From Chitinophagales bacterium (GTDB lineage: Bacteria > Bacteroidota > Bacteroidia > Chitinophagales > CAIOSU01), in assembly GCA_040877935.1 (NCBI GenBank), contig JBBDNB010000039.1:62001-126000 (forward strand): a stretch of 64,000 nt of DNA. Reading direction: 5' to 3'. Below the pieces are notes generated by a model. It saw only the letters and a program-made list of their open reading frames with translations. It had not been told where the DNA came from and made no database searches. A program made the position numbers and the translations under genes. The first letter of the stretch is position 1; every line of letters starts with the position of its first letter. Below, piece after piece: positions 10,405-19,673 of the stretch.

Positions 10405-11092
10405 TATCAAAAAAGTATTTGCACTGCTATTCTGTGCCGGAACATTGGCATCATGCAGCAGCGATCCTGAAAAGCCGGGCAGAACTTTTATGCCGGATAT
10501 GGCTTATTCACAGGCTTATGAAACCTATAGTGAAAACCCCAATTTCAGCGACAGCACTTCTGCAAGATTGCCGGTAGAAGGTACTATTTCTCGCGGCATG
10601 CTTCCTGAAAAATATACTGCAAGTGAGAAAGATGAATCCTATCATGTGTCTTATCTCTATAAAAGATATTACAAAGACAATAATGATGATTATGAACGCG
10701 CAGGCCGTGAACTCAGCAATCCTTTTGAACCAAGCGATGATATATTGAAAAGCGCAAAGCTTATTTACAATACAAATTGTAAAGTTTGTCACGGAGAAAA
10801 AGGAGCAGGAGATGGAAGCATAGTAGAAAGTGGAGCTTATCCACCAGTGCCGGCTTATGAAGATCGTTTGCCAAAAATTGCAGAAGGACAAATGTTCCAC
10901 TCTATAGTGTATGGAAAAAACCTGATGGGAAGCTATTCTTCTCAATTATCGGTAGATGAAATCTGGAAAGTGATTTTCTATATACAACAACTGGCTGAAG
11001 TAGAGCCTTTTGAAAAAGAAGGATCAGAAGATTCCGAATCAGAAGATAAAGAGGAAGATAAGGAAGAAGAATCAAGTGTAGCATCCAATTGA
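10388..11092 (+). CDS. actE: Alternative complex III monoheme cytochrome c subunit ActE
   Basis: 234 residues from ATG 10388; ATG 10394 is equally possible. The N-terminus is a lipoprotein signal (FALLFCAGTLASC, lipidated Cys near 23). A single CKVCHG heme motif lies near residue 132 in a class I cytochrome c fold, with Met ligands available around GKNLMGSY. ActE is the monoheme cytochrome that receives electrons from ActA and hands them to the oxidase. The C-terminal 30 residues are an almost pure Glu/Asp/Ser/Lys tail, possibly a docking or linker segment. It overlaps actD by 17 bases. Confidence 0.92.
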   Translation: MKMNTNIKKVFALLFCAGTLASCSSDPEKPGRTFMPDMAYSQAYETYSENPNFSDSTSARLPVEGTISRGMLPEKYTASEKDESYHVSYLYKRYYKDNNDDYERAGRELSNPFEPSDDILKSAKLIYNTNCKVCHGEKGAGDGSIVESGAYPPVPAYEDRLPKIAEGQMFHSIVYGKNLMGSYSSQLSVDEIWKVIFYIQQLAEVEPFEKEGSEDSESEDKEEDKEEESSVASN

Positions 11093-11115
11093 ATAATCTA
11101 AAGGATTGAGATAAA

Positions 11116-12540
11116 ATGACTGAAACGTACAATTTTTCATCTGCTGCAAAGAAAACCGCCTACCTTTTAATAGGTCTGGGAACAGTAGGTACTATTTTGG
11201 GTGGAATTCTTAGTGGCGATAGCGCTCGTGTCTGGGCCAATTTACTGATCAATTCCTATTATGGAATAGGCATTGGCTTAGCTGCATTGTTCCTGCTTGC
11301 TGCACATACCGTTGGGTATGCTGGCTGGCATATAATGGTAAAGCGGATTTTGGAAGCTGTGGGCTCATTTATTCCCATTGCCGGAATTGGCCTGCTGATC
11401 GTTTTGATCGGGACTGTTTTTCATTTTCACCATATCTACCACTGGACGGATGCATTTATTAAAAAAGAAAAAGTTACAGTAGCTGAAGTAAAATCTTATC
11501 AGGCAGAACTGGCTACACATGGCTCTGAACATGCTGAGGAAGAACATGGGCACGGCCATAAATCGGAAGGTGATGCATTTGGTTTGGGCAAAAAATTTGA
11601 AAATGTTCCGCTCACATCTATGGAGAAACAAATGATAGCTGATGGGCATCATGTAGAAGTAGATCTTTCGGGTTTATCTGATGATGCACTGATCGAAAAC
11701 CCCTATTATGACCCAATTATTGATGGTAAAAAAGCCTTTTTGAATGTGCCTTTTTATTCTTTTAGAATTATACTTTATCTGTTTTTGTGGAGCATGTTTT
11801 ACTATTTGTTGAGAAGGGTTTCCTTGAAAGAAGATGAAATAGGAGGCATTCAGCCTTATAAAAAATCCAAAATGTATTCCGCCTTGTTTTTGGTAGTATT
11901 TGCAGTGACTTCATCTACCGGGGCCTGGGATATTGTAATGTCGATTGATACGCACTGGTACAGCACCTTGTTTGGCTGGTACAATATGTCGAGTTACTTT
12001 GTGGCCGGTGTAGCTGTGGTTGCACTCATTGCAATGTATCTGAAAGCAAATGGCTATTTGGAAAAAATGAATGATGAACACTTTCACGACCTGGGAAAAT
12101 ACCTCTTTGGTTTTAGTGTGTTTTGGACTTATTTGTGGTTCTCTCAATTCCTGCTGATATGGTACGGAAATATACCCGAGGCTACAATGTATTATGCTGC
12201 GCGATTCGATAGCCTGTATTTCAAAATTATTTTCTTTTTCCTTCCAGTCATAAACTTTGTATTTCCACTGCTTGTTTTGATGACCAAAAATGCAAAAAGG
12301 AATAAAGAAAGTTTGGGTTTTGTTGCTGTGGTATTGATACTTGGACACTGGTTGGATTTTTACCTGATGGTAATGCCCGGTGGAGTGGGAGAAACGGCAA
12401 GTCTTGGTTTATTAGAATTGTCCATGTTGACTTTGTTTGTCGGCCTGTTCATCTTCACAGTGCTAAATACGCTTACAAAAGCTTCGCTGGTGCCCTCTAA
12501 TAATCCCTATTTGAAAGAAAGTATTCACTATCATTCATAA
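11116..12540 (+). CDS. actF: Alternative complex III membrane subunit ActF (second NrfD-like subunit)
   Basis: 474 residues with about ten membrane helices. ActF is the second, more divergent NrfD-like subunit of ACIII; it resembles ActC in fold and is thought to help form a proton path. A long loop after helix four is rich in His and Glu (HGSEHAEEEHGHGHK near residues 136-150), a possible metal- or proton-binding patch. It is followed 18 bases later by cytochrome oxidase subunit II, so ACIII and the oxidase share an operon, in line with their known supercomplex. Confidence 0.93.
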   Translation: MTETYNFSSAAKKTAYLLIGLGTVGTILGGILSGDSARVWANLLINSYYGIGIGLAALFLLAAHTVGYAGWHIMVKRILEAVGSFIPIAGIGLLIVLIGTVFHFHHIYHWTDAFIKKEKVTVAEVKSYQAELATHGSEHAEEEHGHGHKSEGDAFGLGKKFENVPLTSMEKQMIADGHHVEVDLSGLSDDALIENPYYDPIIDGKKAFLNVPFYSFRIILYLFLWSMFYYLLRRVSLKEDEIGGIQPYKKSKMYSALFLVVFAVTSSTGAWDIVMSIDTHWYSTLFGWYNMSSYFVAGVAVVALIAMYLKANGYLEKMNDEHFHDLGKYLFGFSVFWTYLWFSQFLLIWYGNIPEATMYYAARFDSLYFKIIFFFLPVINFVFPLLVLMTKNAKRNKESLGFVAVVLILGHWLDFYLMVMPGGVGETASLGLLELSMLTLFVGLFIFTVLNTLTKASLVPSNNPYLKESIHYHS

Positions 12541-12558
12541 TAATTAGAAATAAAAATC

Positions 12559-13590
12559 ATGGTAGTTACCTTAAGTGTTATATGTTTATTGCTGATTTTT
12601 TTAATAGTATTTCAGCTAAGTAGAGCAAGTGAGCTATTAAATGTCCTGAAAGGAAAGGGTATAAATGGTGAAGATTCCACCAATACCAATGCTATCTTGC
12701 TGATGTTGTTCATGATATTCGGGCTAATAGGTGTTGTTTGGTCAACCTGGTATTACTATGACCTGTTTTTGCCTGAATCTGCTTCAGAGCACGGGGTTTG
12801 GGTAGATGAAATGTTTAATCTGACTTTGTTTTTCACTGGTATTGTATTTGTCATTACCCAAATATTGACCTTCTATTTTGCCTACAAATACAGGCAGCGT
12901 AAGAATAACAAAGTCTACTTTTTTCCGCACAACAATAAATTGGAATTGCTTTGGACAGCAGTGCCAGCAGTAGTACTTGCAGTTTTGGTTACACTTGGTA
13001 TTGAAAGCTGGACAAAAATCACTTCACCGGCACCAGACAATTCACGAATTATAGAGGTTACCGGTCAGCAGTTTAACTGGATTGTGCGCTATCCAGGTGA
13101 TGATAATGTTTTGGGAGACAGGTCTTTTGAGAGAATTTCTGCAGAAAACCAATTGGGTATTGACTTTGAAGATGAATTCAGCAGAGATGATGTTTATACT
13201 TCGGAAATTCATCTTGTGGTGAATCAGCCTGTGTTGTTCAAACTCGGAGCTAAAGATGTGTTGCACTCTTTCTTTTTACCGCATTTTAGAGTTAAACAGG
13301 ATTGTGTGCCCGGAATACCAACCCAGTTTTGGTTTACACCTACCATCACTACCAAAGAAATGCGACAGAAATTGGATAATGAAAATTTCAATTATGAGTT
13401 GGCATGTGCCGAGCTTTGTGGCCAGGCACACTGGAATATGCGCATGGAAGTAATTGTAGAAACTGAAGAGGAATACAATAAATGGTTTGCTGAGCAAAAA
13501 CCTATTTACGATTCTGTCAAGCCATCTATGGCTGAACAGGAAGAATCTTCTGAAGAAGAAATTAAAAGTGAAGGACTTACATCCTTATAA
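12559..13590 (+). CDS. ctaC: Cytochrome c oxidase subunit II (CuA)
   Basis: 343 residues. Three hydrophobic segments lie in the first 130 residues (about 1-20, 45-65, 88-112), one more than the classical two, an N-terminal extension often seen in Bacteroidota. The cupredoxin domain holds the full binuclear CuA set: CAELCGQAHWNM near residues 281-292 plus an upstream His in VLHSFFLPHFRVKQD. The subunit receives electrons from cytochrome c or ActE. A Glu/Ser-rich tail closes the protein. No heme c motif is fused to it, unlike caa3 types. Subunit I begins 14 bases downstream. Confidence 0.95.
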   Translation: MVVTLSVICLLLIFLIVFQLSRASELLNVLKGKGINGEDSTNTNAILLMLFMIFGLIGVVWSTWYYYDLFLPESASEHGVWVDEMFNLTLFFTGIVFVITQILTFYFAYKYRQRKNNKVYFFPHNNKLELLWTAVPAVVLAVLVTLGIESWTKITSPAPDNSRIIEVTGQQFNWIVRYPGDDNVLGDRSFERISAENQLGIDFEDEFSRDDVYTSEIHLVVNQPVLFKLGAKDVLHSFFLPHFRVKQDCVPGIPTQFWFTPTITTKEMRQKLDNENFNYELACAELCGQAHWNMRMEVIVETEEEYNKWFAEQKPIYDSVKPSMAEQEESSEEEIKSEGLTSL

Positions 13591-13604
13591 AATAATAGAT
13601 CGAG

Positions 13605-15428
13605 ATGGAAACTTTAAATACAGGAACAGCAGAACAACAGGCAGATGCACATGAAGCACATGAGCATCACCATGAGGAAAACTTTATAACAAAGTACATT
13701 TTCACTCAGGATCACAAAATGATCGGCAAGCAGTTTTTGATAACCGGTATGTTCTGGGCTATTATCGGGGGATTGTTCTCTATCTTTTTTAGACTACAAC
13801 TGGCTTGGCCCGAAGAAACTTTCCCTTTTTTGGAAACCGTTCTTGGCCGATGGGCTGAGGGTGGAAAGCTGAATCCGAGCTTTTACTATGCCCTTGTTAC
13901 TATGCACGGTACTATTTTGGTGTTTTTTGTGCTAACAGCAGGCCTAAGCGGTACTTTCAGTAACTTCCTTATCCCCCTTCAGGTAGGTGCCAGGGATATG
14001 GCCTCGCCAGTGATGAATATGCTTTCTTACTGGTTCTTCTTTCTCTCCGGTGCAGTAATGTTTGCCTCCTTGTTTGTACAAACAGGTCCGGCTTCTGGGG
14101 GATGGACTGCCTACCCACCTCTGAGTGCCCTCCCACAGGCAACTCCCGGCTCGGCCATTGGTATGGATTTATGGCTTATTTCAATAGCGCTTTTCATTAT
14201 TTCTATTGCCCTTGGAGGACTGAATTATGTATCTACCATAATAAATATGAGAACCAAAGGCATGAGTTTTATGCGTATGCCTTTGACTATTTGGGCTTTC
14301 TTTTTTACTGCTGTAATTGGTCTTTTGTCATTCCCTGTACTTTTTGCGGCAGCTGTATTGTTGATCTTTGACAGAGCTATTGGAACAAGTTTTTTCCTGT
14401 CAGATATTTACATCGCAGGAGAAGCGCTGGCCTATTCCGGTGGTAGTCCGATTTTATTCCAGCACTTGTTCTGGTTCCTTGGTCACCCGGAAGTTTATAT
14501 TATTATTCTTCCCGCCATGGGAATAGTATCTGAGGTAATGTCGGTACATGCGCGTAAACCTATTTTCGGTTACAAAGCTATGATCGTATCAATTCTCGGC
14601 ATTACCATTTTATCATTCATCGTATGGGCACACCATATGTTTGTCTCAGGACTCAATCCTTTTGTGGCATCTATATTTGTACTCTTTACACTTCTGATTG
14701 CAGTACCATCTGCCATAAAGGTCTTTAACTGGATCACAACGCTTTGGCGGGGCAATATCCGTTTGAACACACCCATGCTGTTTTCCATTGGGTTTGTGTC
14801 CTTGTTTATTTCAGGAGGACTCACTGGAATTTTCCTCGGAAACTCTGCCATTGATATTCAATTGCACGATACTTATTTCGTAGTGGCGCACTTCCATATT
14901 GTGATGGGACTTGCCGCATTCTTTGGAATGTTTGCCGGAATATACCACTGGTTCCCAAAGATGTTTGGCCGTTTTATGAATAATACGCTGGGAACGCTGC
15001 ACTTTTGGGTTACACTGGTGAGCAGTTACCTGATCTTTTGGCCTATGCATTACCTGGGAATGACAGGAGTGCCCAGAAGGTATTTTGCATTTTCCAGTTT
15101 TGAAACCTTCAATCAGTACGAGGGAATGAATCAGTTCATTACAATTTTTGCTATAGTCGCGTTTGTTGCCCAGATGTTATTCTTGTTCAATTTCTTTTAC
15201 AGCATGTATAAAGGGCAAAAAGTTAGAGAGCAAAACCCCTGGGGTGCAAGTACCCTGGAGTGGACAACACCAATACATCCGGGGCATGGCAATTGGCCGG
15301 GAGAAATTCCGGAAGTGCACAGATGGCCTTATGATTATGGTAAACACGGTATTGATTTGACTTTGCAAACTGAACCGGTTACTGAAGAGGAAAAAAGGCG
15401 CGATAAAGAAGCGAATATTTCACATTAA
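13605..15428 (+). CDS. ctaD: Cytochrome c oxidase subunit I (aa3 type)
   Basis: 607 residues with the twelve-helix heme-copper core. The His ligands are visible in MHGTILVFF (low-spin heme), GHPEVYIIILPAMG (CuB His and the cross-linked Tyr), WAHHMF (CuB) and HDTYFVVAHFHIVMG (both hemes). Glu in GHPEV marks the A1 subfamily with a D-type proton channel. A His-rich N-terminal stretch (EAHEHHHEE, residues 18-26) precedes helix one. It catalyses oxygen reduction with proton pumping. The gene sits between subunit II and heme O synthase. Confidence 0.97.
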   Translation: METLNTGTAEQQADAHEAHEHHHEENFITKYIFTQDHKMIGKQFLITGMFWAIIGGLFSIFFRLQLAWPEETFPFLETVLGRWAEGGKLNPSFYYALVTMHGTILVFFVLTAGLSGTFSNFLIPLQVGARDMASPVMNMLSYWFFFLSGAVMFASLFVQTGPASGGWTAYPPLSALPQATPGSAIGMDLWLISIALFIISIALGGLNYVSTIINMRTKGMSFMRMPLTIWAFFFTAVIGLLSFPVLFAAAVLLIFDRAIGTSFFLSDIYIAGEALAYSGGSPILFQHLFWFLGHPEVYIIILPAMGIVSEVMSVHARKPIFGYKAMIVSILGITILSFIVWAHHMFVSGLNPFVASIFVLFTLLIAVPSAIKVFNWITTLWRGNIRLNTPMLFSIGFVSLFISGGLTGIFLGNSAIDIQLHDTYFVVAHFHIVMGLAAFFGMFAGIYHWFPKMFGRFMNNTLGTLHFWVTLVSSYLIFWPMHYLGMTGVPRRYFAFSSFETFNQYEGMNQFITIFAIVAFVAQMLFLFNFFYSMYKGQKVREQNPWGASTLEWTTPIHPGHGNWPGEIPEVHRWPYDYGKHGIDLTLQTEPVTEEEKRRDKEANISH

Positions 15429-15450
15429 ATAGTTTCTGCTAATAATTAAG

Positions 15451-16353
15451 ATGCTTGCATTAAGAACATACCTTACTAGTACTTTTGGATATTTCAGTTC
15501 CAAAGTTGCTGACTATGTGCAACTGGTCAAATTTCGCTTGTCTTTTACAGTTGTCTTTTCTTCTGTAATTGCATTTGCGATTGCTTCAGGCGGGCAGTTC
15601 TTCTTTGCGGATTTGTGTGTTTTGTTTTTGGGCGGATTTTTGATCACCGGGGCATCCAATGCATTGAACCAAGTTTTTGAGAAAGATTACGATCGTTTGA
15701 TGGAACGCACAAAAGATCGGCCACTGGCACAGGGCAGAATGTTTGTCCCCGAAGCTACATTGGCAGCCGGTTTAATGGCCGTTGCGGGAATTACAATCCT
15801 TTGGCAAAATTTTAATACTACTGCTGCTGTACTTGGGGCAGTTTCTTTAATACTATATGCTTTTGTTTATACACCACTAAAGCGGATTTCACCCATAGCT
15901 GTTTTTGTAGGAGCCATTCCCGGGGCAATGCCACCATTAATTGGATGGATTGCAGCTACCGGAGTATTTAGCTTTGATGCTATGATCATTACAAGCATTC
16001 AGTTTTTATGGCAATTTCCGCATTTTTGGGCGATTGGCTGGTTGGCACATGATGATTATATCAAAGCAGGATACAAGCTTTTGCCCTCAAGTGGTGGGCG
16101 CGATCAATTTACTGCTTTGCAGTGCATGATCTATATCGTAATATTGATTCCGGTGTCTTTAATGTTGGTTAAAACCGGCCTGGTGCACTGGAGTATGGGT
16201 TTTGTATTGCTGGCCGCAGCCTTATTTTTTCTTTTTAAGGCATGGCAACTATACCGCGACTGTAGTATGGAAGCTGCAAGAAGCCTGATGTTTGCCTCTA
16301 TTTTTTATTTACCGGTAGTGCTTTTGGCAATACTAATAGGAACAAGAATATAA
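15451..16353 (+). CDS. ctaB: Protoheme IX farnesyltransferase (heme O synthase)
   Basis: 300 residues, UbiA-superfamily membrane prenyltransferase with about nine helices. The first Asp-rich motif, NxxxDxxxD, is in NALNQVFEKDYDRLMERTKDRP (about residues 69-90), and the second is in HDDYIKAGYKLLP after FWAIGWLAHDDY near 198. It adds a farnesyl group to heme b to make heme O, precursor of heme A for the neighbouring aa3 oxidase. Its last base overlaps the next gene's ATG, so translation is coupled. Heme A synthase is not in the window. Confidence 0.94.
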   Translation: MLALRTYLTSTFGYFSSKVADYVQLVKFRLSFTVVFSSVIAFAIASGGQFFFADLCVLFLGGFLITGASNALNQVFEKDYDRLMERTKDRPLAQGRMFVPEATLAAGLMAVAGITILWQNFNTTAAVLGAVSLILYAFVYTPLKRISPIAVFVGAIPGAMPPLIGWIAATGVFSFDAMIITSIQFLWQFPHFWAIGWLAHDDYIKAGYKLLPSSGGRDQFTALQCMIYIVILIPVSLMLVKTGLVHWSMGFVLLAAALFFLFKAWQLYRDCSMEAARSLMFASIFYLPVVLLAILIGTRI

Positions 16354-16973
16354 TGACCGACAGAATCAACTTAGAGGAAATAAACTGGCCTGATAATATT
16401 CAGCACAGGGGCGTGCATCCACAAAAGTTTGCCCTTTATGTTGGTATAGCTGTGATGTCAATGTCTATTGCAGGGCTCACAAGTGCCTATATCGTTAGGA
16501 AAGGTGCCGGCAACTGGGTTGAATTTGCAATGCCCGATGCATTTGTCATTAGTGCTGCGTTGATATTATTAAGCAGTTTAACACTGCATTTAGCAGTAAA
16601 AGCTTTTAGAAAAGAGAATATCACTGCATATCGCGCATTATTGGGACTTACAGTGCTTTTGGCACTTTCCTTTGCCGGTAGTCAGTGGATGGGATGGCAG
16701 AAATTGCAGGAAATGGGAATTTATATTGCGGGGAATCCTTCGGGATCTTTCGTGTATGTGATTTCCTTTGTGCATATGGCACACCTTGCGGTGGGGCTTT
16801 TGTTTTTGATCGGTACATTGGTGAGAGCTTTTGTTTCCTTTGGGAATCCTGCAAAGGTGTTGATCTACAATACGCATCCTGACAAGCGTTTACGATTAGA
16901 ACTTTTGGCAATATACTGGCACTTTGTAGACCTATTATGGCTATATTTGCTCGTGTTTTTTTTGATCAGTTAA
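16353..16973 (+). CDS. Cytochrome c oxidase subunit III, first copy
   Basis: 206 residues with five hydrophobic helices. The C-terminal ELLAIYWHFVDLLWLYLLVFF carries the WHFVDxxW signature of COX3. This shorter version lacks the first two helices of seven-helix COX3. A second COX3 protein is encoded immediately after (10-base gap); the tandem pair is common in Bacteroidota oxidase operons. Subunit III supports stability and proton uptake and holds no metal. Confidence 0.9.
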   Translation: MTDRINLEEINWPDNIQHRGVHPQKFALYVGIAVMSMSIAGLTSAYIVRKGAGNWVEFAMPDAFVISAALILLSSLTLHLAVKAFRKENITAYRALLGLTVLLALSFAGSQWMGWQKLQEMGIYIAGNPSGSFVYVISFVHMAHLAVGLLFLIGTLVRAFVSFGNPAKVLIYNTHPDKRLRLELLAIYWHFVDLLWLYLLVFFLIS

Positions 16974-16983
16974 TTAAAAATTT

Positions 16984-17751
16984 ATGTCCACAGAAACTGC
17001 TGTAGAAGAGCATAAAACAGAAGAATGGGGCGGAGCGGATGACTCCCCTTTAAAGGCGAGTTACGGGAAATTGATGATGTGGTTTTTGATCGTATCAGAT
17101 TCCTTTTCATTTGCTGCATTGCTTATTTCCTATGCTGCGCTCAGAATGAGTGAAGAATGGTGGCCACAGCCCGATAAGGTCTTCAATGCTTTCCCTATGT
17201 TGGAAGGTGTGAAGGTACCGCTCGGCTTTGTTACATTAATGACATTTATACTGATTTTGAGTAGTGTATTTGTTGTGAGAGCTGTACAGGAAGGACACCG
17301 CATGAACAAAAAAGGGGTGATCGGTTGGTTGTTCCTCGGAATACTAGGTGGTGTGGCTTTCTTGAGTTGTCAGGCCTGGGAGTGGTCGCATTTGATCCAT
17401 CAGGGTCTGAGCTTAACTTCTAATCCTTTCGGTTATTTCATCAATGAAGATGGGGCTAAGGAATTTGTGAGTTTAGCCTTGAATGAGAATCACGAATTGG
17501 TAAGCCCTGAAGCCGGAATGGCAGCAGTGCAAGGGCCAACTATGTTTGGTAATTTATTCTTTGTTATCACCGGCTTTCACGGCTTTCACGTATTTACCGG
17601 AGTATTGATCAATATCATCATTTGGATACAGACTATAAGAGGTGTATATCAAAGAAGAGGACATTACGAAATGGTCGAAAAAGTTGGCCTTTATTGGCAC
17701 TTTGTAGATTTGGTTTGGGTATTTGTATTCCTGGCTTTTTACCTTCTGTAA
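16984..17751 (+). CDS. ctaE: Cytochrome c oxidase subunit III, second copy
   Basis: 255 residues with five to six helices and the COX3 signatures FHGFHVFTGVLINI (about residues 198-211) and YWHFVDLVWVFVFLAFYLL at the C-terminus. An extra periplasmic loop of about 40 residues after the SHLIHQGLSL segment is longer than in the first copy. It shares only the family signatures with that copy, so the two are old paralogs rather than a recent duplication. Confidence 0.92.
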   Translation: MSTETAVEEHKTEEWGGADDSPLKASYGKLMMWFLIVSDSFSFAALLISYAALRMSEEWWPQPDKVFNAFPMLEGVKVPLGFVTLMTFILILSSVFVVRAVQEGHRMNKKGVIGWLFLGILGGVAFLSCQAWEWSHLIHQGLSLTSNPFGYFINEDGAKEFVSLALNENHELVSPEAGMAAVQGPTMFGNLFFVITGFHGFHVFTGVLINIIIWIQTIRGVYQRRGHYEMVEKVGLYWHFVDLVWVFVFLAFYLL

Positions 17752-17786
17752 TTTCTATTTTTTTAAAAAAGTAAAAAACAACACAT

Positions 17787-18122
17787 ATGGCAGCCGGACA
17801 TTTAGACGATGCAGCATATCAAAGACAAAAAAGCGCAGTTTGGAGATCTACCTGGATAATGGCGGTAGTTACTGTACTGGAAGTAGGTATGGCAATTATC
17901 TGGCCTGAAGACTGGTCGAGGGTAGTGCTAAATTTGCTTTTTATAATTATGAGTAGCATGAAGGCTTTCTTTATTATGGGTGAATTTATGCACCTTAAGT
18001 ATGAAACCCGCGCACTCACGCTTACCATCTTAGTCCCTTTTCTTTTTTTAGTCTGGGCGATTATTGCTTTTATGATGGAAGGCGAGTCCTGGCTTAATTA
18101 CAAGCTGTTCTGGGGTGAATAA
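17787..18122 (+). CDS. Cytochrome c oxidase subunit IV family protein
   Basis: 111 residues with three membrane helices (about 29-45, 50-68, 80-98) of the COX4/CtaF-like 'prokaryotic cytochrome c oxidase subunit IV' family. The helix-two motif FIIMSSMKAFFIMGEFMHL is typical of the Bacteroidota version. It is a small structural subunit near subunits I and III. It ends nine bases before the SCO gene. Confidence 0.88.
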   Translation: MAAGHLDDAAYQRQKSAVWRSTWIMAVVTVLEVGMAIIWPEDWSRVVLNLLFIIMSSMKAFFIMGEFMHLKYETRALTLTILVPFLFLVWAIIAFMMEGESWLNYKLFWGE

Positions 18123-18131
18123 AGTTGTACG

Positions 18132-18818
18132 ATGAAGTTTAATAAATTCGTTGCAATGGCTATTGTGCTGATCATTCCATTGATCTTTTACGCCTATTTT
18201 GAGTTTAAAAAACAGAATGAGGGAGTTCGTATCAAAGAACTCCCTTTTTTGTCTTTAGACAGTATCCCTGATTTTCGCCTGATCGATCAAAAAGGTGAAA
18301 CTTTTGAAAGAAAGGATATTGAAGGTAAAATAGCGGTGGTGGATTTCTTCTTTACGACTTGTCCCGGTATTTGCCCAAAACTAACCGGGCAAATGCAACG
18401 CCTGCAAAAATATATTTTTGAACACCCCAATCTCAAAGCAGATTACCAACTGATTTCAATTACTGTAGATCCGGAGACGGATACCGTAGGCAGAATGCAG
18501 CATTATGCCAAAGAAGAGAATATCAGCTACGATTATTGGAAATTGCTTACCGGAAACAAGGACAGCATTTATGAACTCGCTACAGGTTTTTTTAAATTGC
18601 CTGCCATAGATTTGGGCACTGATACCGTTCCCGAACCTTTTGTACACAGCGAGCGGATGGTGCTTTTAGACAGAAAAGGCTTTATCCGGGGCTATTATGA
18701 TGGAACGGATTCAAGTACGGTAAACGAATTGATGAAAGACATTGTTTTCCTTGATATCAACTATGAAATAGAAGATGGGAAAGCAAGAAAAAAACAAGCG
18801 GATGACGCAAAGCAGTAA
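18132..18818 (+). CDS. SCO1/SenC-family copper chaperone for oxidase assembly
   Basis: 228 residues. An N-terminal membrane anchor (about 6-22) is followed by a thioredoxin-like domain. The copper ligands are visible: TTCPGICPK (Cys pair near residues 77 and 81) and the later His in PFVHSERMVLLD. SCO proteins reduce and metallate the CuA site of subunit II, which fits its place right after the oxidase genes. The 3' end overlaps the DUF420 gene by 17 bases. Confidence 0.93.
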   Translation: MKFNKFVAMAIVLIIPLIFYAYFEFKKQNEGVRIKELPFLSLDSIPDFRLIDQKGETFERKDIEGKIAVVDFFFTTCPGICPKLTGQMQRLQKYIFEHPNLKADYQLISITVDPETDTVGRMQHYAKEENISYDYWKLLTGNKDSIYELATGFFKLPAIDLGTDTVPEPFVHSERMVLLDRKGFIRGYYDGTDSSTVNELMKDIVFLDINYEIEDGKARKKQADDAKQ

Positions 18819-19329
18819 TTTCATTAAAAATTTGATACTGATCGTTTCAGTGGCTGTTCCCGCATTGGTGGCTTTTTTGTTTTACGGCCCGGCATTAAAC
18901 CTGGAAACAAGTATTGAGCTTTCCTTTTTTCCAAAATTTCATGCTTCCCTAAATTCTTTGGCTACTCTGGCATTGCTCACGGGTTTTTATTTTATCCGGC
19001 AAAAAAATATTGCAGCACACCGGGCTTCAATGTTGTTTGCTTTTTCTATTTCCACGATTTTTTTATTGTCCTATGTTTTTTACCACAGTGTTTCAGAACC
19101 CACAACATATGGTGGTGAGGGCTTGTTGAAATACATTTATTATTTTGTTTTGCTCACGCATATTTTCCTTGCGGCCATTGTGCTTCCTTTTATTTTGTTT
19201 ACCTTTTACCGTGCGCTGAGCAATGATATTGAAAAACACAAAAAAATAGCCCGATGGACTTTTCCTATGTGGCTGTACGTTACAGTTAGCGGAGTTTTGG
19301 TTTATTTTTTGATTTCACCGTATTATTAA
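18802..19329 (+). CDS. DUF420 membrane protein (CtaM/YozB-like)
   Basis: 175 residues from ATG 18802; an ATG nine codons earlier would only lengthen the overlap with the SCO gene. Four hydrophobic helices, with conserved His residues in FHASLNSLATLALLTG and IAAHRASM, and a further HSVSEPTTYGGEG loop. The DUF420 family includes CtaM, known in Staphylococcus to be needed for heme-A oxidase maturation. The position after SCO supports the same role here. Confidence 0.85.
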   Translation: MTQSSNFIKNLILIVSVAVPALVAFLFYGPALNLETSIELSFFPKFHASLNSLATLALLTGFYFIRQKNIAAHRASMLFAFSISTIFLLSYVFYHSVSEPTTYGGEGLLKYIYYFVLLTHIFLAAIVLPFILFTFYRALSNDIEKHKKIARWTFPMWLYVTVSGVLVYFLISPYY

Positions 19330-19339
19330 ACCATCACAA

Positions 19340-19573
19340 ATGATTAAGAGAATTATATTTTCAGGTCTTTTGGTTTTGTTTTCTGTTGCAATGGCCAACG
19401 CCCAATGCCCAATGTGCAAGGCCGCTGCTGAATCATCGCTTGAAAGCGGCAGCACTATGGCACTGGGGCTGAATGCCGGTATTCTTTACCTGCTGATTAT
19501 GCCTTATGCCTTTATCAGTATTTTGTTTTTTATTTGGTATTATAACAATAAGGAAAAAGTGGTGAAAGCCTGA
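19340..19573 (+). CDS. Small secreted/membrane protein with CPMC motif
   Basis: 77 residues: signal peptide ending ANAQ, then CPMCKAAAESSLESGS, then one strong membrane helix (about 45-66) and a short basic tail. The mature protein starts almost directly with CPMC, a possible thiol-redox or copper-binding pair on the periplasmic side. It begins 10 bases after the DUF420 stop and closes the oxidase operon, so an assembly or copper role is a reasonable guess. I know no characterised homologue. Confidence 0.75.
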   Translation: MIKRIIFSGLLVLFSVAMANAQCPMCKAAAESSLESGSTMALGLNAGILYLLIMPYAFISILFFIWYYNNKEKVVKA

Positions 19574-19614
19574 GTTTTGGTTTTGATCTTTAAGCCTCCT
19601 TGTGTCTTCTTTAC

Positions 19615-19638
19615 AGCGCGCGTCTCGCGCATATGAAT
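19615..19638. repeat. GC-rich intergenic repeat, copy 1
   Basis: A 24-base element with core CGTCTCGCGC followed by ATATGAAT. Copy 2 at 19824-19847 matches at 21 of 24 positions in the same orientation, 209 bases away. The GCGCG/CGCGC arms can form a short hairpin. It stands out from the AT-rich surroundings. Confidence 0.6.
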
Positions 19639-19673
19639 GGGTAGTGATAAATTATATTCCCAGTCCTTTTATA

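Noticed and set aside
16353-17751. Recent tandem duplication of subunit III
   Set aside because: The two proteins share only family signatures and differ in length and loops; a paired arrangement is usual in this phylum.
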